Below are positions 47,908 through 56,670 of a DNA stretch of 64,000 nucleotides, one piece after another. The notes below the pieces were generated by a model that saw only the letters and a program-made list of their open reading frames with translations, had not been told where the DNA came from and ran no database searches. This DNA is from SAR86 cluster bacterium AG-313-D11 (GTDB lineage Bacteria; Pseudomonadota; Gammaproteobacteria; Magnimaribacterales; D2472), in NCBI GenBank assembly GCA_003284215.1, contig QBVW01000003.1, positions 1-64,000 of the forward strand, read 5' to 3'. A program made the position numbers and the translations under genes. Position 1 is the stretch's first letter, and the number at the start of each line of letters is the position of its first letter.

Positions 47908-48790
47908 ATATATTGAAATTCTTGATCAAACTAGAGGTATCTAAATTTCCATCATCATCATCGGAAAGAATTGTATAGTTTTTAAGAACAGCTTTAGCAA
48001 TATTAAGGTCAAGTGAAGCATTTCCAGATTCTTTTAATGCAATCTTTAAATCTTTAATCATCAAATCAACCGCAAAACCAAAGTCGAACTGACCTTGAAC
48101 CATAGTTTTAAACCTATTATCCATTTGCCATGATTGAGCCGCTCCTTTAGAAATAGCATCAAAAACCTTATTCATATTTAATTGCCTTTTCATACCAAGA
48201 GCTATGCCTTCTGACAATCCTTGAAGAAGCCCTGCTATGCATAATTGATTAACCATTTTTGTTAATTGGCCATGACCACTGGGACCAATCTTTATGATAG
48301 TACTAGAGTAATAGTTCATTATTTTTTTAATGGTTGAAATTTTTTTCTCAGGCCCACCGAACATTACAGACAGAGTGCCATTCTCAGCCCCAACCTGGCC
48401 ACCACTAATGGGAGCATCAAAAAAAGAAATATTATTCATGATTACATTGTGATTGGAATTAATATTCTCTATAAGCTCTAATGAAGTAGTTGAGTGATCA
48501 ATAATAAAAGAGTTTTTATTCAGGTATAGGAGTAGTTTTTTATTAACCAGCAAATCAACAATAGAATGATCATCTTTAAGGCAGATAATTAATCCGTGAA
48601 ATTTAATATTAGGTGAATTATTGAGTATAAATTTAGAACCATCATGCTTATTTAGCCATTTATCAGCTACCTCATCAGTTCTGTTGTAAACATAGAGGTC
48701 AAAATCCTTATTCTTTGATAAATGCCCAGCCATAGGGTATCCCATGGTTCCAAGACCAGCAAATAAGTATTTCTTTTTAGATTCTTGCAA
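47906..48790 (-). CDS. 3-hydroxyisobutyrate dehydrogenase-like beta-hydroxyacid dehydrogenase
   Basis: 294 residues. The Rossmann motif GLGTMGYPMAGHL is at the N-terminus; FFDAPISGGQVGAENGTLSVMFGG is the substrate motif, and the catalytic Lys is in LTKMVNQLCIAG. It belongs to the family of 3-hydroxyisobutyrate, tartronate semialdehyde and glyoxylate/succinic-semialdehyde reductases; the exact substrate is unclear. It overlaps the upstream peroxiredoxin gene by 14 bases. Aldehyde detoxification or valine catabolism are the main possibilities. Confidence 0.85.
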   Translation of the reverse strand: MQESKKKYLFAGLGTMGYPMAGHLSKNKDFDLYVYNRTDEVADKWLNKHDGSKFILNNSPNIKFHGLIICLKDDHSIVDLLVNKKLLLYLNKNSFIIDHSTTSLELIENINSNHNVIMNNISFFDAPISGGQVGAENGTLSVMFGGPEKKISTIKKIMNYYSSTIIKIGPSGHGQLTKMVNQLCIAGLLQGLSEGIALGMKRQLNMNKVFDAISKGAAQSWQMDNRFKTMVQGQFDFGFAVDLMIKDLKIALKESGNASLDLNIAKAVLKNYTILSDDDDGNLDTSSLIKNFNI

Positions 48791-49253
48791 GTTGTGATTC
48801 TGCTGATGAAACGTCCATGGCTCCTGGCTCTTCTATATCTATGGATTGGACAACACCATTATCAATAATCATTGCAAACCTTTTGCATCGATTACCCATC
48901 CCAAAAGCAGAACCATCCATGGTTAGCCCAAGTTCACTTGTTAGATCACAGTTTCCATCAGCTATCATATCAATGTCATGAGCATTAGATTCATCTGACC
49001 ATGATTTTATTACAAACGGATCGTTCACAGAAATAAATGTTACGGAATAATTTTTAGCTTTAAATTTTTGTAGATTCTCAACATAACCAGGTAAGTGAGA
49101 TAAGTGACATGTAGGAGTAAAAGCGCCTGGTACCCCTACCAAAATAATTTTTCTATCTGATAAGTATTGATCTGAGCTTATATTTTGCATTTCTCCATTA
49201 ATCAATACTCGTAATTCTTGTAACGGAAAATTATCATTTTTTGAAATAGTCAT
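48777..49253 (-). CDS. Peroxiredoxin of the Prx5 type
   Basis: 158 residues. The peroxidatic Cys49 is in VPGAFTPTCHLSHLPGY, the Prx5/atypical signature; there is no fused glutaredoxin domain. It reduces H2O2 and organic peroxides, often with glutathione/glutaredoxin in this subgroup; a GrxC gene is in the window at 56.7 kb. Strong AGGAG ribosome site before the ATG. It is divergent from the his operon, and its promoter region includes the 18-bp palindrome. Confidence 0.93.
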   Translation of the reverse strand: MTISKNDNFPLQELRVLINGEMQNISSDQYLSDRKIILVGVPGAFTPTCHLSHLPGYVENLQKFKAKNYSVTFISVNDPFVIKSWSDESNAHDIDMIADGNCDLTSELGLTMDGSAFGMGNRCKRFAMIIDNGVVQSIDIEEPGAMDVSSAESQLARI

Positions 49254-49318
49254 ATGCGTCTCCTTTATTTTTGATTTTAACCTATTTTAATTAATTTCAT
49301 ATATGTATAGTTGTTATG

Positions 49319-49347
49319 TTGTTTTAACATGTTAAAACGTATAGAAT
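49319..49347 (+). promoter_or_regulatory. his-operon promoter with 18-bp operator palindrome
   Basis: TTGTTT (49319-49324) and TAGAAT (49342-49347) are 17 bases apart. The perfect palindrome GTTTTAACATGTTAAAAC (49321-49338) overlaps the -35 and fills most of the spacer. It lies directly before the TrpR-like gene, so autoregulation of the his operon is the obvious reading. The start point would coincide with the ATG at 49354. The divergent peroxiredoxin gene could also be affected. Confidence 0.7.
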
Positions 49348-49353
49348 CTCCAC

Positions 49354-49611
49354 ATGAAATTATCAACTGTACTAAAAGGCATAAATTCAACAAAAGATAT
49401 AGATAATTTTTTGAGAGATTTATGCACACCATCAGAAATTGAAGCGATGGAGGAGCGTTGGGAAGTAGCTAAGCTTTTGTATAAAGGTGACTCAACATAC
49501 AGAGATATCGCATCTAAGTTGAACACTTCTACAGCGACTGTGACTCGAGTTGCTAGATTTCTATATAAAGAATCAAATCAAGGCTATTTAAAGGTTTTAA
49601 AAGAAGGTTAA
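49354..49611 (+). CDS. TrpR-like (YerC/YecD type) regulator heading the his operon
   Basis: 85 residues, an all-helical TrpR-fold DNA-binding protein. The C-terminal helix-turn-helix is TYRDIASKLNTSTATVTRVARFLY; the N-terminal LRDLCTPSEIEAMEERWEVAKLLYKG is the dimerisation half. Genes of this type head his operons in several bacteria and have been proposed as histidine repressors (HisR); I use this as inference. The ligand is unknown. No ribosome site is seen, and the -10 ends six bases before the ATG. Confidence 0.88.
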   Translation: MKLSTVLKGINSTKDIDNFLRDLCTPSEIEAMEERWEVAKLLYKGDSTYRDIASKLNTSTATVTRVARFLYKESNQGYLKVLKEG

Positions 49612-49613
49612 AA

Positions 49614-50480
49614 ATGCAATCAAAAATAACTATAGCTATTCAAAGAAAAGGCAGGCTCTTTGAAAGCAGTAAAAAATTATTAATTAAATCTGGTATTAAT
49701 TTTTCTACATCTGGTGAAAAATTATTAGCTCGTTCATCCAATATGGATATCGATATACTTTTAGTGAGAGATGACGATATTCCTTCGCTTGTTTCTAAAG
49801 GAGTCGCTGATCTTGGAATTGTTGGGCAAAATGTTTTAGCAGAGCAAGCAGCGACTAACAGACAAATCACAGCAAAATCTATACTGAAATTAGGATTCTC
49901 AAAGTGTAAACTTGCATTTGCAAAGCCTCTTAATTCAAAGTTACGATCGTTAAAAAATAAAACAATAGCTACGTCTTATCCCGCTTTAGTGAAAAAGTAT
50001 TTAAGTAAAAATAATATAAATGCTGATGTAATTAAAATTAATGGTTCTGTAGAATTAACTCCATATATAGGAATAGCTGATTGTATTTGCGATCTAGTTT
50101 CATCAGGCGCAACGCTTGATGCCAATAACTTGATTGAATTTAAAACACTTATGGAATCAGAGGCTGTTCTCATATCTACCGTTGAATCTAAAAAGATAAG
50201 CCAAATTAATATCATAAATTTAATAAAAAGATTTGAGGGAGTTATCAATGCAGCAGAAAGTAAATATGTAATGTTGAATGCTCAAAGTAATGCAATTGAT
50301 AAAATATGCAAACTGTTGCCTGGAGCGGATTCACCAACAATTATTCCACTGCAGAAAGATAATAAAGTTGCAATACATGCTCTCTGCAAAGAACCTGTAT
50401 TTTGGGAAACAATGGAAAAATTAAAATCAAATGGAGCATCTTCAATTTTGGTTTTGCCAGTTGAGAAAATATTAAATTAG
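49614..50480 (+). CDS. hisG: ATP phosphoribosyltransferase, long form
   Basis: 288 residues, the HisZ-independent long form with a C-terminal ACT-like regulatory domain (residues about 215-288). It condenses ATP with PRPP, the first, feedback-inhibited step. ITIAIQRKGRLFESS, GVADLGIVGQNVLAE and ADCICDLVSSGATL are typical. AGAAGG lies just before the ATG, inside the end of the regulator gene. Confidence 0.95.
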   Translation: MQSKITIAIQRKGRLFESSKKLLIKSGINFSTSGEKLLARSSNMDIDILLVRDDDIPSLVSKGVADLGIVGQNVLAEQAATNRQITAKSILKLGFSKCKLAFAKPLNSKLRSLKNKTIATSYPALVKKYLSKNNINADVIKINGSVELTPYIGIADCICDLVSSGATLDANNLIEFKTLMESEAVLISTVESKKISQINIINLIKRFEGVINAAESKYVMLNAQSNAIDKICKLLPGADSPTIIPLQKDNKVAIHALCKEPVFWETMEKLKSNGASSILVLPVEKILN

Positions 50481-52352
50481 ATGAAAATTATCAATCGATC
50501 TACATCAAATAGTCAAATTCAATGGCTTGCTAGCAATTTCAATGATGAAAGTGTTAACAAGACAGTGATGCGTATTAAAAATTTAGTTTTAAATAATGGT
50601 ACTAAGGCTTTTGATCAGATTAATCAAGAGTTAAATCTTACTTCTCCTCGTTCATATAAAGTAAAAATTTCAGAAATTAAAAAATCTGAGCTTTTAATTG
50701 CAGATCCTTTAAAGCAGTCAATTCTTAATTCAGCAGCTAACATAAAAATTATTTGTGAGAATGATAAAAAAAGCCTTTCTGGACCACCTATTGAAACAAC
50801 TAAAGGAATAAAAATATGGAAGGAATTTAGATCAATTGATTCAGTTGGTATTTATGTTCCTGGAGGAAGCGCTCCATTAATTTCATCATTATTAATGCAG
50901 CTTATTCCTGCAAAAGTAGCAGGGTGTAAAAAAATTATAATTTGCACTCCCCCAGATAAAAATGGTGAGATTGCTCCTGAAATATTATGGGTTGCAAAAT
51001 TATATGACATAACCAGTATTTATAAAGTAGGTGGCGCCCAAGCAATATTTGGAATGGCTTATGGAACAACCATCATCCCAAAAGTAAATAAAATATTTGG
51101 ACCAGGTAATGCATATGTAAATGAAGCTAAAAAAGTAAGCTCTAACGAAGTTTCTATAGATCTTCCTGCGGGACCTAGTGAAGTAATGATAGTGACTGAT
51201 AAAATTCAAAATGCTGCTATTGCAGCCGCTGATGCATTGTCTCAACTAGAACATGATCCAAATTCACGTGCCTTTGTTATCTCAAAGAATCTTAATATCC
51301 TTAATAAAATCAGAACAGAGATTCGAAAGCAGTCAAAAGATTTATCAAGGCAATCTGTTATTGAAAAAAGCATGCAAAACTTGCTCATGATTAAATCTAA
51401 ATCTTTCAAAGATTCACTAACTTTAATTAATGAATGTGCCCCAGAGCATTTAATTTTATTAGATGAGGATTATTCTAAATATATTGGTGATATTAACAAT
51501 GCTGGGTCTATTTTTTGTGGTTCATTAAGCCCAGAATCATTTGGTGATTATTCATCTGGCTCAAATCATGTCCTACCTACTAACGGGAAAGCAAAAGTTC
51601 ACTCAGGCCTAAGCGTGAGTGATTTTGGTAAACAAATTAGCGTTCAAACCGCTTCACCTGAGGGATTTAATAATTTAAAAGATACGGTAATTGCAATGGC
51701 TAAAGCAGAAACCTTAGATGCTCATGAGAAAGCTGTAAAAATCAGAGAGGCACTAGCTTCAAATGAAGCAAGCTCAAGAAGTTTTACAGAAATTAGAAAA
51801 ACCAATGAGACTAGTATTTATATAAACTTAAATCTAGATGGCACAGGAAATTACAATATTAAAACTGGACTCAATTACTTAGATCATCTTTTAGAACAAT
51901 TTTCCAAGCATGGATCAATAGATTTAAACTTAACTTGTTTGGGCGATTTAGAAATAGACGAGCACCACACTATTGAAGATATAGCAATTTCACTTGGTAC
52001 GGCTATTAATAATGCTCTTGGTAATAGAGTTGGTATTTCAAGATATGCTTCAAGCGAAATATTAGTAATGGATGAAGTGAAAAGTAATATCAGTATAGAT
52101 TTAAGTTCTAGACGATATCTAGATTTTAAATGCTCTGAATTAAGGGATTATGTTGGTGATTTTCCAACTGAGATGTTTGAACATTTTTTTGTATCTCTTA
52201 TAAATTCAATTGCAATGACATGTCATATTGAAACAACAGGAAAGAATTCCCATCATTTGCTTGAAGCAACATTCAAAACTTTTGCAAGATGTTTAAAGTC
52301 AGCTGTGGTTATAGAATCCACTAAGTCTTCATCAACTAAAGGTTTGCTGTGA
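50481..52352 (+). CDS. hisDB: HisD-HisB fusion: histidinol dehydrogenase joined to imidazoleglycerol-phosphate dehydratase
   Basis: 623 residues in one frame. Residues 1-430 are HisD: SQLEHDPNS and GDYSSGSNHVLP and ETLDAHEKAV supply the zinc ligands, and NECAPEHLIL the catalytic Glu/His. From about residue 433 (base 51777) comes a complete HisB dehydratase: NYLDHLLEQFSKHG, DEHHTIED, EHFFVSL, KNSHHLLEATFKTFAR and the end SSTKGLL. HisB makes imidazole-acetol phosphate (step 7) and HisD does the last two steps. There is no histidinol-phosphate phosphatase domain and no hisC. The linker is short (SNEASS). Confidence 0.95.
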   Translation: MKIINRSTSNSQIQWLASNFNDESVNKTVMRIKNLVLNNGTKAFDQINQELNLTSPRSYKVKISEIKKSELLIADPLKQSILNSAANIKIICENDKKSLSGPPIETTKGIKIWKEFRSIDSVGIYVPGGSAPLISSLLMQLIPAKVAGCKKIIICTPPDKNGEIAPEILWVAKLYDITSIYKVGGAQAIFGMAYGTTIIPKVNKIFGPGNAYVNEAKKVSSNEVSIDLPAGPSEVMIVTDKIQNAAIAAADALSQLEHDPNSRAFVISKNLNILNKIRTEIRKQSKDLSRQSVIEKSMQNLLMIKSKSFKDSLTLINECAPEHLILLDEDYSKYIGDINNAGSIFCGSLSPESFGDYSSGSNHVLPTNGKAKVHSGLSVSDFGKQISVQTASPEGFNNLKDTVIAMAKAETLDAHEKAVKIREALASNEASSRSFTEIRKTNETSIYINLNLDGTGNYNIKTGLNYLDHLLEQFSKHGSIDLNLTCLGDLEIDEHHTIEDIAISLGTAINNALGNRVGISRYASSEILVMDEVKSNISIDLSSRRYLDFKCSELRDYVGDFPTEMFEHFFVSLINSIAMTCHIETTGKNSHHLLEATFKTFARCLKSAVVIESTKSSSTKGLL

Positions 52353-52930
52353 CCGTAGCTATTATCGATTGCGGAGGAGCAAATCTTCGCTCAGTTCAAA
52401 AAGCAGTTGAGATTCAAGACATGAAAGTCGTTATTACGAAGGATAAAAATACGATATCAAATGCTTCTTTTGTTATTCTTCCTGGTGTTGGCTCTGCAAA
52501 GAGTGTCATGAATAATCTCCAAGATAGCAATCTCATAGAAACAATCAAAGAGCTGACAATGCCAGTTTTAGGAATTTGTATTGGGATGCATGTTCTCTTT
52601 GATTATTCTGCTGAGCACAATACTGAATGTCTAGGCATCGTCTCAGGTAATATTAAAAAATTTGATTCCAAATACACTGTTAAGGTTCCTCAGATGGGGT
52701 GGAATAAAGTAACATTTGATCAAGAAAAGTTTAAGGCACTTGATAATTACTATTATTTTGCTAATAGCTATTATTCACAAATTTCTGATCTAACCCTAGG
52801 TTCAGCTGAGCATAGCGAATCCTTTGCAGCCGTTATACAAAAAGATAATTTTCTTGGATGTCAGTTTCATCCGGAAAAATCATCATTTGCAGGTAAAAAA
52901 TTTCTTTATCATTTTTTTAATGCATCATGA
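52349..52930 (+). CDS. hisH: Imidazole glycerol phosphate synthase glutaminase subunit
   Basis: 193 residues; starts with GTG at 52349, overlapping the hisDB stop by 4 bases. Class I glutamine amidotransferase: Cys in LGICIGMHVLFDYS, His/Glu in GCQFHPEKSS. It feeds ammonia from glutamine to HisF. Typical order hisH-hisA-hisF. Confidence 0.95.
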   Translation: MTVAIIDCGGANLRSVQKAVEIQDMKVVITKDKNTISNASFVILPGVGSAKSVMNNLQDSNLIETIKELTMPVLGICIGMHVLFDYSAEHNTECLGIVSGNIKKFDSKYTVKVPQMGWNKVTFDQEKFKALDNYYYFANSYYSQISDLTLGSAEHSESFAAVIQKDNFLGCQFHPEKSSFAGKKFLYHFFNAS

Positions 52931-53646
52931 GAATTCTTCCTGCTATAGATCTAAAAAATGGACATTGCGTAAGATTACTCCAAGGTGATTTTAATAAGGT
53001 TACTAAATATAATTCAGATCCGTTAGCACAGGCAAATTACTTTAAATTAAATCAGCTAAATCATTTACATATAGTAGATCTTGATGGTGCAGAAACTGGA
53101 AATCAGCTCAACTCAAATATTATTAAGAAAATTTTAGGAATCCCTGACATTACATTACAAGTTGGTGGTGGTATTAGGTCTATTCAAAAAGCTGAATCCA
53201 TGCTTAATATGGGTGTCTCAAGGGTTATTGTTGGTACTGCCCTATTCCAAGGAAATTTTTTACAAGACTTAAAAATGAATTTTGATGCAGATCAAGTTGT
53301 ATTAGCGTTAGATTTTAAAATCAATAATTTGATACCTACAATTTATACTCATGGCTGGCAGGATAATAGCCAAATAGATCTGTATGACTTCTTAGACACT
53401 CAATCATTCTTTTCAAATATACTAGCTACTGACATTTCTTTGGATGGATTGATGAAGGGTCCCAGTTTTGATGTTTATAAAGAAATTTTAAATCTATTTC
53501 CATCATTAAATCTTATAGCTTCAGGGGGCATTAAAAGCCTTCAAGATCTTGATGAGCTGAAGGCTTTGCAAATTACAGAAACTGTTGTTGGAAAAGCTAT
53601 ATACGAAGAAAATATTTCCTTAAGGGATCTTAGCAATGATTACTAA
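52927..53646 (+). CDS. hisA: ProFAR isomerase
   Basis: 239 residues, an eight-stranded barrel. MRILPAIDLKNGHCVRLLQGDF has the catalytic Asp; QVGGGIRSIQKAE, ATDISLDGLMKGPS and IASGGIKSLQDL are the other phosphate-site loops. It converts ProFAR to PRFAR in the fourth step of the pathway. The ATG overlaps hisH (ATGA), and its 3' end overlaps hisF by 11 bases. Confidence 0.96.
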   Translation: MRILPAIDLKNGHCVRLLQGDFNKVTKYNSDPLAQANYFKLNQLNHLHIVDLDGAETGNQLNSNIIKKILGIPDITLQVGGGIRSIQKAESMLNMGVSRVIVGTALFQGNFLQDLKMNFDADQVVLALDFKINNLIPTIYTHGWQDNSQIDLYDFLDTQSFFSNILATDISLDGLMKGPSFDVYKEILNLFPSLNLIASGGIKSLQDLDELKALQITETVVGKAIYEENISLRDLSNDY

Positions 53647-54403
53647 GCGAATAATACCTTGTCTTGACGTTAAAGAGGGCAAAGTTGTAAAAGGAGTACA
53701 ATTCAAAAATCACAAAATAGTTGGTTCAATAATTGATTTAGCACAAAAGTATTCTAATGATGGAGCTGATGAATTGGTATTTTATGATATCTCAGCAAGT
53801 ACGGAAGGTTCTATTGTTGATAAAGAGTGGGTATCAAAAATTGCTGAAGTAATTAATATACCTTTTTGCGTTGCAGGAGGTATAAAGTCTATAGAGGATG
53901 CAAGACAGATACTAAACTTAGGGGCTGATAAAATTTCTATCAATACTCCAGCTTTAAATGATCCTCAATTAATTCAAATACTTAGCAATGAATTTGGTTC
54001 ACAATGCGTTGTTATAGGTATGGATATAAAGCTTATTGATGGTCAGGCGTACTTATTTGCAAAAACCGGTAGCGAGAAAACAGCCTTTGCAACTAACATA
54101 AAAGCCGATGATTGGATGATTAAGGTGCAAGAGCTTGGAGCTGGTGAGGTTGTAATTAATGCTATGGGACAAGATGGTGTTAAGAATGGATATGATATCG
54201 AATTACTAAAATCACTTGGATCCATATGTTCAATACCCATGATTGCATCAGGTGGTGCTGGAGAACCCCAACATTTTATTGATGTTTTTAAACAAACAAA
54301 TGTTGATGGAGCTCTTGCAGCGACTATATTCCATAGAAATGAATATTCCATAAATCAGGTTAAGAAAGAGCTGCAAGCTAATAATATAAATATAAGGATA
54401 TAA
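53636..54403 (+). CDS. hisF: Imidazole glycerol phosphate synthase cyclase subunit
   Basis: 255 residues, the usual size. The catalytic Asp are in IPCLDVKEGKVVKGVQF and VVIGMDIK; VINAMGQDGVKNGYDIE and SGGAGEPQHFIDVF complete the barrel. With HisH it makes imidazole glycerol phosphate and AICAR, which links to purine synthesis (purB is in the window). Confidence 0.97.
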   Translation: MITKRIIPCLDVKEGKVVKGVQFKNHKIVGSIIDLAQKYSNDGADELVFYDISASTEGSIVDKEWVSKIAEVINIPFCVAGGIKSIEDARQILNLGADKISINTPALNDPQLIQILSNEFGSQCVVIGMDIKLIDGQAYLFAKTGSEKTAFATNIKADDWMIKVQELGAGEVVINAMGQDGVKNGYDIELLKSLGSICSIPMIASGGAGEPQHFIDVFKQTNVDGALAATIFHRNEYSINQVKKELQANNINIRI

Positions 54404-54404
54404 G

Positions 54405-54995
54405 ATGATGAATTTAAATTGGGAAAAAGTGAATGGGTTAATGCCCGCTATCATCCAAGATCATGAAACGTTAGAGGTATTAATGCTTGGTTACATGAGC
54501 AAAGAAGCCTTGGAAATTTCTCAATCCTCAGGTTTTGCTACTTTTTATAGTAGAACACGACAAAAATTATGGACAAAAGGTGAAACATCTGGAAATAAGC
54601 TCACTATAAAAAAAATAATCCATGATTGTGATAACGATACGCTATTAGTTCTTGCAAAAAATAGTGGCCCTACATGTCATTTAAATAATAATTCATGTTT
54701 TATAGGTGCTCCCTCTTCCTTAAATATTTTAGATGAATTAGAGCAAACCATAGATACTAGATTTAAAGATGCTAAGAAGTCTTCATATACTTATCAGCTG
54801 TATACAGATGGAATAAAAGAAATTGCAAAAAAAATAACAGAGGAAGCGGGAGAGGTATCAATATCAGCAGTAACAGATGATGGGAGAGTTATAGATGAAT
54901 CTGCTGACCTGATGTACCACCTTTTGGTCATGCTTAGAAAGTTAAATCTAAGTCATTTGGATGTCTTGCAAGAATTAAAAAACAGATCTAAGTAA
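54405..54995 (+). CDS. hisIE: Bifunctional phosphoribosyl-AMP cyclohydrolase / phosphoribosyl-ATP pyrophosphatase
   Basis: 196 residues. HisI part: VLMLGYMSKEALEIS, TFYSRTRQKLWTKGETSGN, DCDNDTLLVLA and GPTCHLNNNSCF (zinc/Mg sites). HisE part from about residue 107: LEQTIDTRFKD and AKKITEEAGEVSISAV, DESADLMYHLLVML. It performs steps 2 and 3. The first of two adjacent ATGs is used. The gene ends one base before the convergent symporter gene. Confidence 0.96.
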   Translation: MMNLNWEKVNGLMPAIIQDHETLEVLMLGYMSKEALEISQSSGFATFYSRTRQKLWTKGETSGNKLTIKKIIHDCDNDTLLVLAKNSGPTCHLNNNSCFIGAPSSLNILDELEQTIDTRFKDAKKSSYTYQLYTDGIKEIAKKITEEAGEVSISAVTDDGRVIDESADLMYHLLVMLRKLNLSHLDVLQELKNRSK

Positions 54996-54996
54996 A

Positions 54997-56661
54997 TTAC
55001 TTTTCAACAATATAATTAGTAACTTGTTCTTTCATCTCCTTTCTTAGAATAAACAAAGCAAATAAGTTGGGTATTGTTACCAAAGCTACTACTACATATG
55101 CGATATTCCAAACAACAGTTGTGTCTATTACAGCTGCAGCAATAAAACAAACTACGTAGATTATTCGATACCAAGGAACTGCATTCTCGCCAAAGATATA
55201 AGCCGTGGATCTGTCGCCATAGTATGACCAAGCTATGGCTGTAGAAAAAGCAAATAATAGCAATCCAATTGCTACAATATATTCGCCATATTTACCAAGC
55301 ACGCCTGAACCAAAAGCTTTGGATGTTAATTCAGCTGAATGAATTAACGATTTACCTTTTACAGATACAGAAGAATCCATTATCTCACCATTAACTACTT
55401 CTAAATCTCCCTCGAAGAAATTGTTATTCTTATGAAAAGTAACATCTTCAGCAATAGAGTTGTTATGAAAAATTGTAATATTGCTTTGTTGGATTTCACC
55501 ATTTACAACAGGCAAATTTCCAGAAAAGTTTTTTACTGCCGTTGTATTAGTAGTGAAATTCCTAGCATCAAGAATATATTTACCAAGTTCCTCCACATCG
55601 TTTAGATTTGATTCATTATATTCACCAGCAAAAATTGCCATCGAAGATCTTTCAAAAGTATTATCGTACTTCTGAATCCATGCTCCGCTGGATAAGATTA
55701 CAAGAGCAGTAACGCTACAAACAACAATTGTATCTATGAATGGTTCTAAAATAGATACCATGCCTTGCTCTACTGAATGCTCTGTCCTTGCAGAAGCATG
55801 AGCAATTGGTGATGAGCCTTGACCTGCTTCATTCGAATACAAGCCTCTTGCAACACCAAGTTTTAGACTCATTGCAAAACTTGCTCCTAAAAATCCACCG
55901 GCAGCAGCAGAGCCTGAGAAAACTTGAGAAAAGATAGAGTGAAAAGAAGGAATTATGTTTTGATAGTTCTCAATTACAACAACTAGCGCCCCTCCAAAAT
56001 ATATTACAGCCATAAATGGAACTAATTTACTGGCAATTTTAGCAATTCTCTTGATACCACCAGAGATTATCATCCACAACATGATCCCTAAAATTAATCC
56101 TGTTGCAAGCTTAGGAATGCTAAAAGTTGAATCAAGAACACTTGCTATATTATTGATTTGCGGCATATTACCAGATCCAATAGCACAGATCATCATTAAA
56201 GCAGCAAATAGAACCCCTGCCCATCTCTTATTAAAGCTTTTCTCAATGTAGTACATTGGTCCACCAGAAATTGAGCCATCAGACAACGTTGTTCTATATT
56301 TATGAGCCATCGTCACTTCAACAAACTTTGTAGTCATCCCAAATATTGCAGTTATCCACATCCAAAAAATTGCTGCAGGGCCTCCAATCCATATAGCTAA
56401 TGCGACACCACCAATATTTCCGGTACCAACAGCACCAGACATAGCTGTGGTTAAAGCTTCAAAAGGAGTCGTCTCGCCTTGCACATCATCTTTTGCATAT
56501 TTGCCAGTAACAATTCGCCACCCATGGGCAAAGAATTTAAACTGCGGAAAACCTAAATAAGCTGTAAAAAATATACCTGTGCCAATAAGAAATGCTGGAA
56601 ACCACCATGAACCACTGAGATATCCATCTAAGAGCAACAAAAAATCATTAAAGGCAACCAT
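54997..56661 (-). CDS. AGCS family sodium:alanine/glycine symporter with extra loop domain
   Basis: 554 residues; most AGCS proteins have about 450-500. Conserved: AMSGAVGTGNIGGVALAIWIGGP, GLYSNEAGQGSSPIAHASA and AIAWSYYGDRSTAYIFG. Around residues 335-430 an extracytoplasmic hydrophilic insertion of about 100 residues interrupts the fold after ALVILSSGAWI. It contains two similar units (PVVNGEIQQSNITI and EVVNGEIMDSSVSV). It imports amino acids with sodium. Next upstream is grxC (10-base gap). Confidence 0.9.
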   Translation of the reverse strand: MVAFNDFLLLLDGYLSGSWWFPAFLIGTGIFFTAYLGFPQFKFFAHGWRIVTGKYAKDDVQGETTPFEALTTAMSGAVGTGNIGGVALAIWIGGPAAIFWMWITAIFGMTTKFVEVTMAHKYRTTLSDGSISGGPMYYIEKSFNKRWAGVLFAALMMICAIGSGNMPQINNIASVLDSTFSIPKLATGLILGIMLWMIISGGIKRIAKIASKLVPFMAVIYFGGALVVVIENYQNIIPSFHSIFSQVFSGSAAAGGFLGASFAMSLKLGVARGLYSNEAGQGSSPIAHASARTEHSVEQGMVSILEPFIDTIVVCSVTALVILSSGAWIQKYDNTFERSSMAIFAGEYNESNLNDVEELGKYILDARNFTTNTTAVKNFSGNLPVVNGEIQQSNITIFHNNSIAEDVTFHKNNNFFEGDLEVVNGEIMDSSVSVKGKSLIHSAELTSKAFGSGVLGKYGEYIVAIGLLLFAFSTAIAWSYYGDRSTAYIFGENAVPWYRIIYVVCFIAAAVIDTTVVWNIAYVVVALVTIPNLFALFILRKEMKEQVTNYIVEK

Positions 56662-56670
56662 AATTAATCC

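Noticed and set aside
50830-51245. Minus-strand frame of 81 codons inside hisD
   Set aside because: Antisense shadow of the HisD catalytic region; no independent support.
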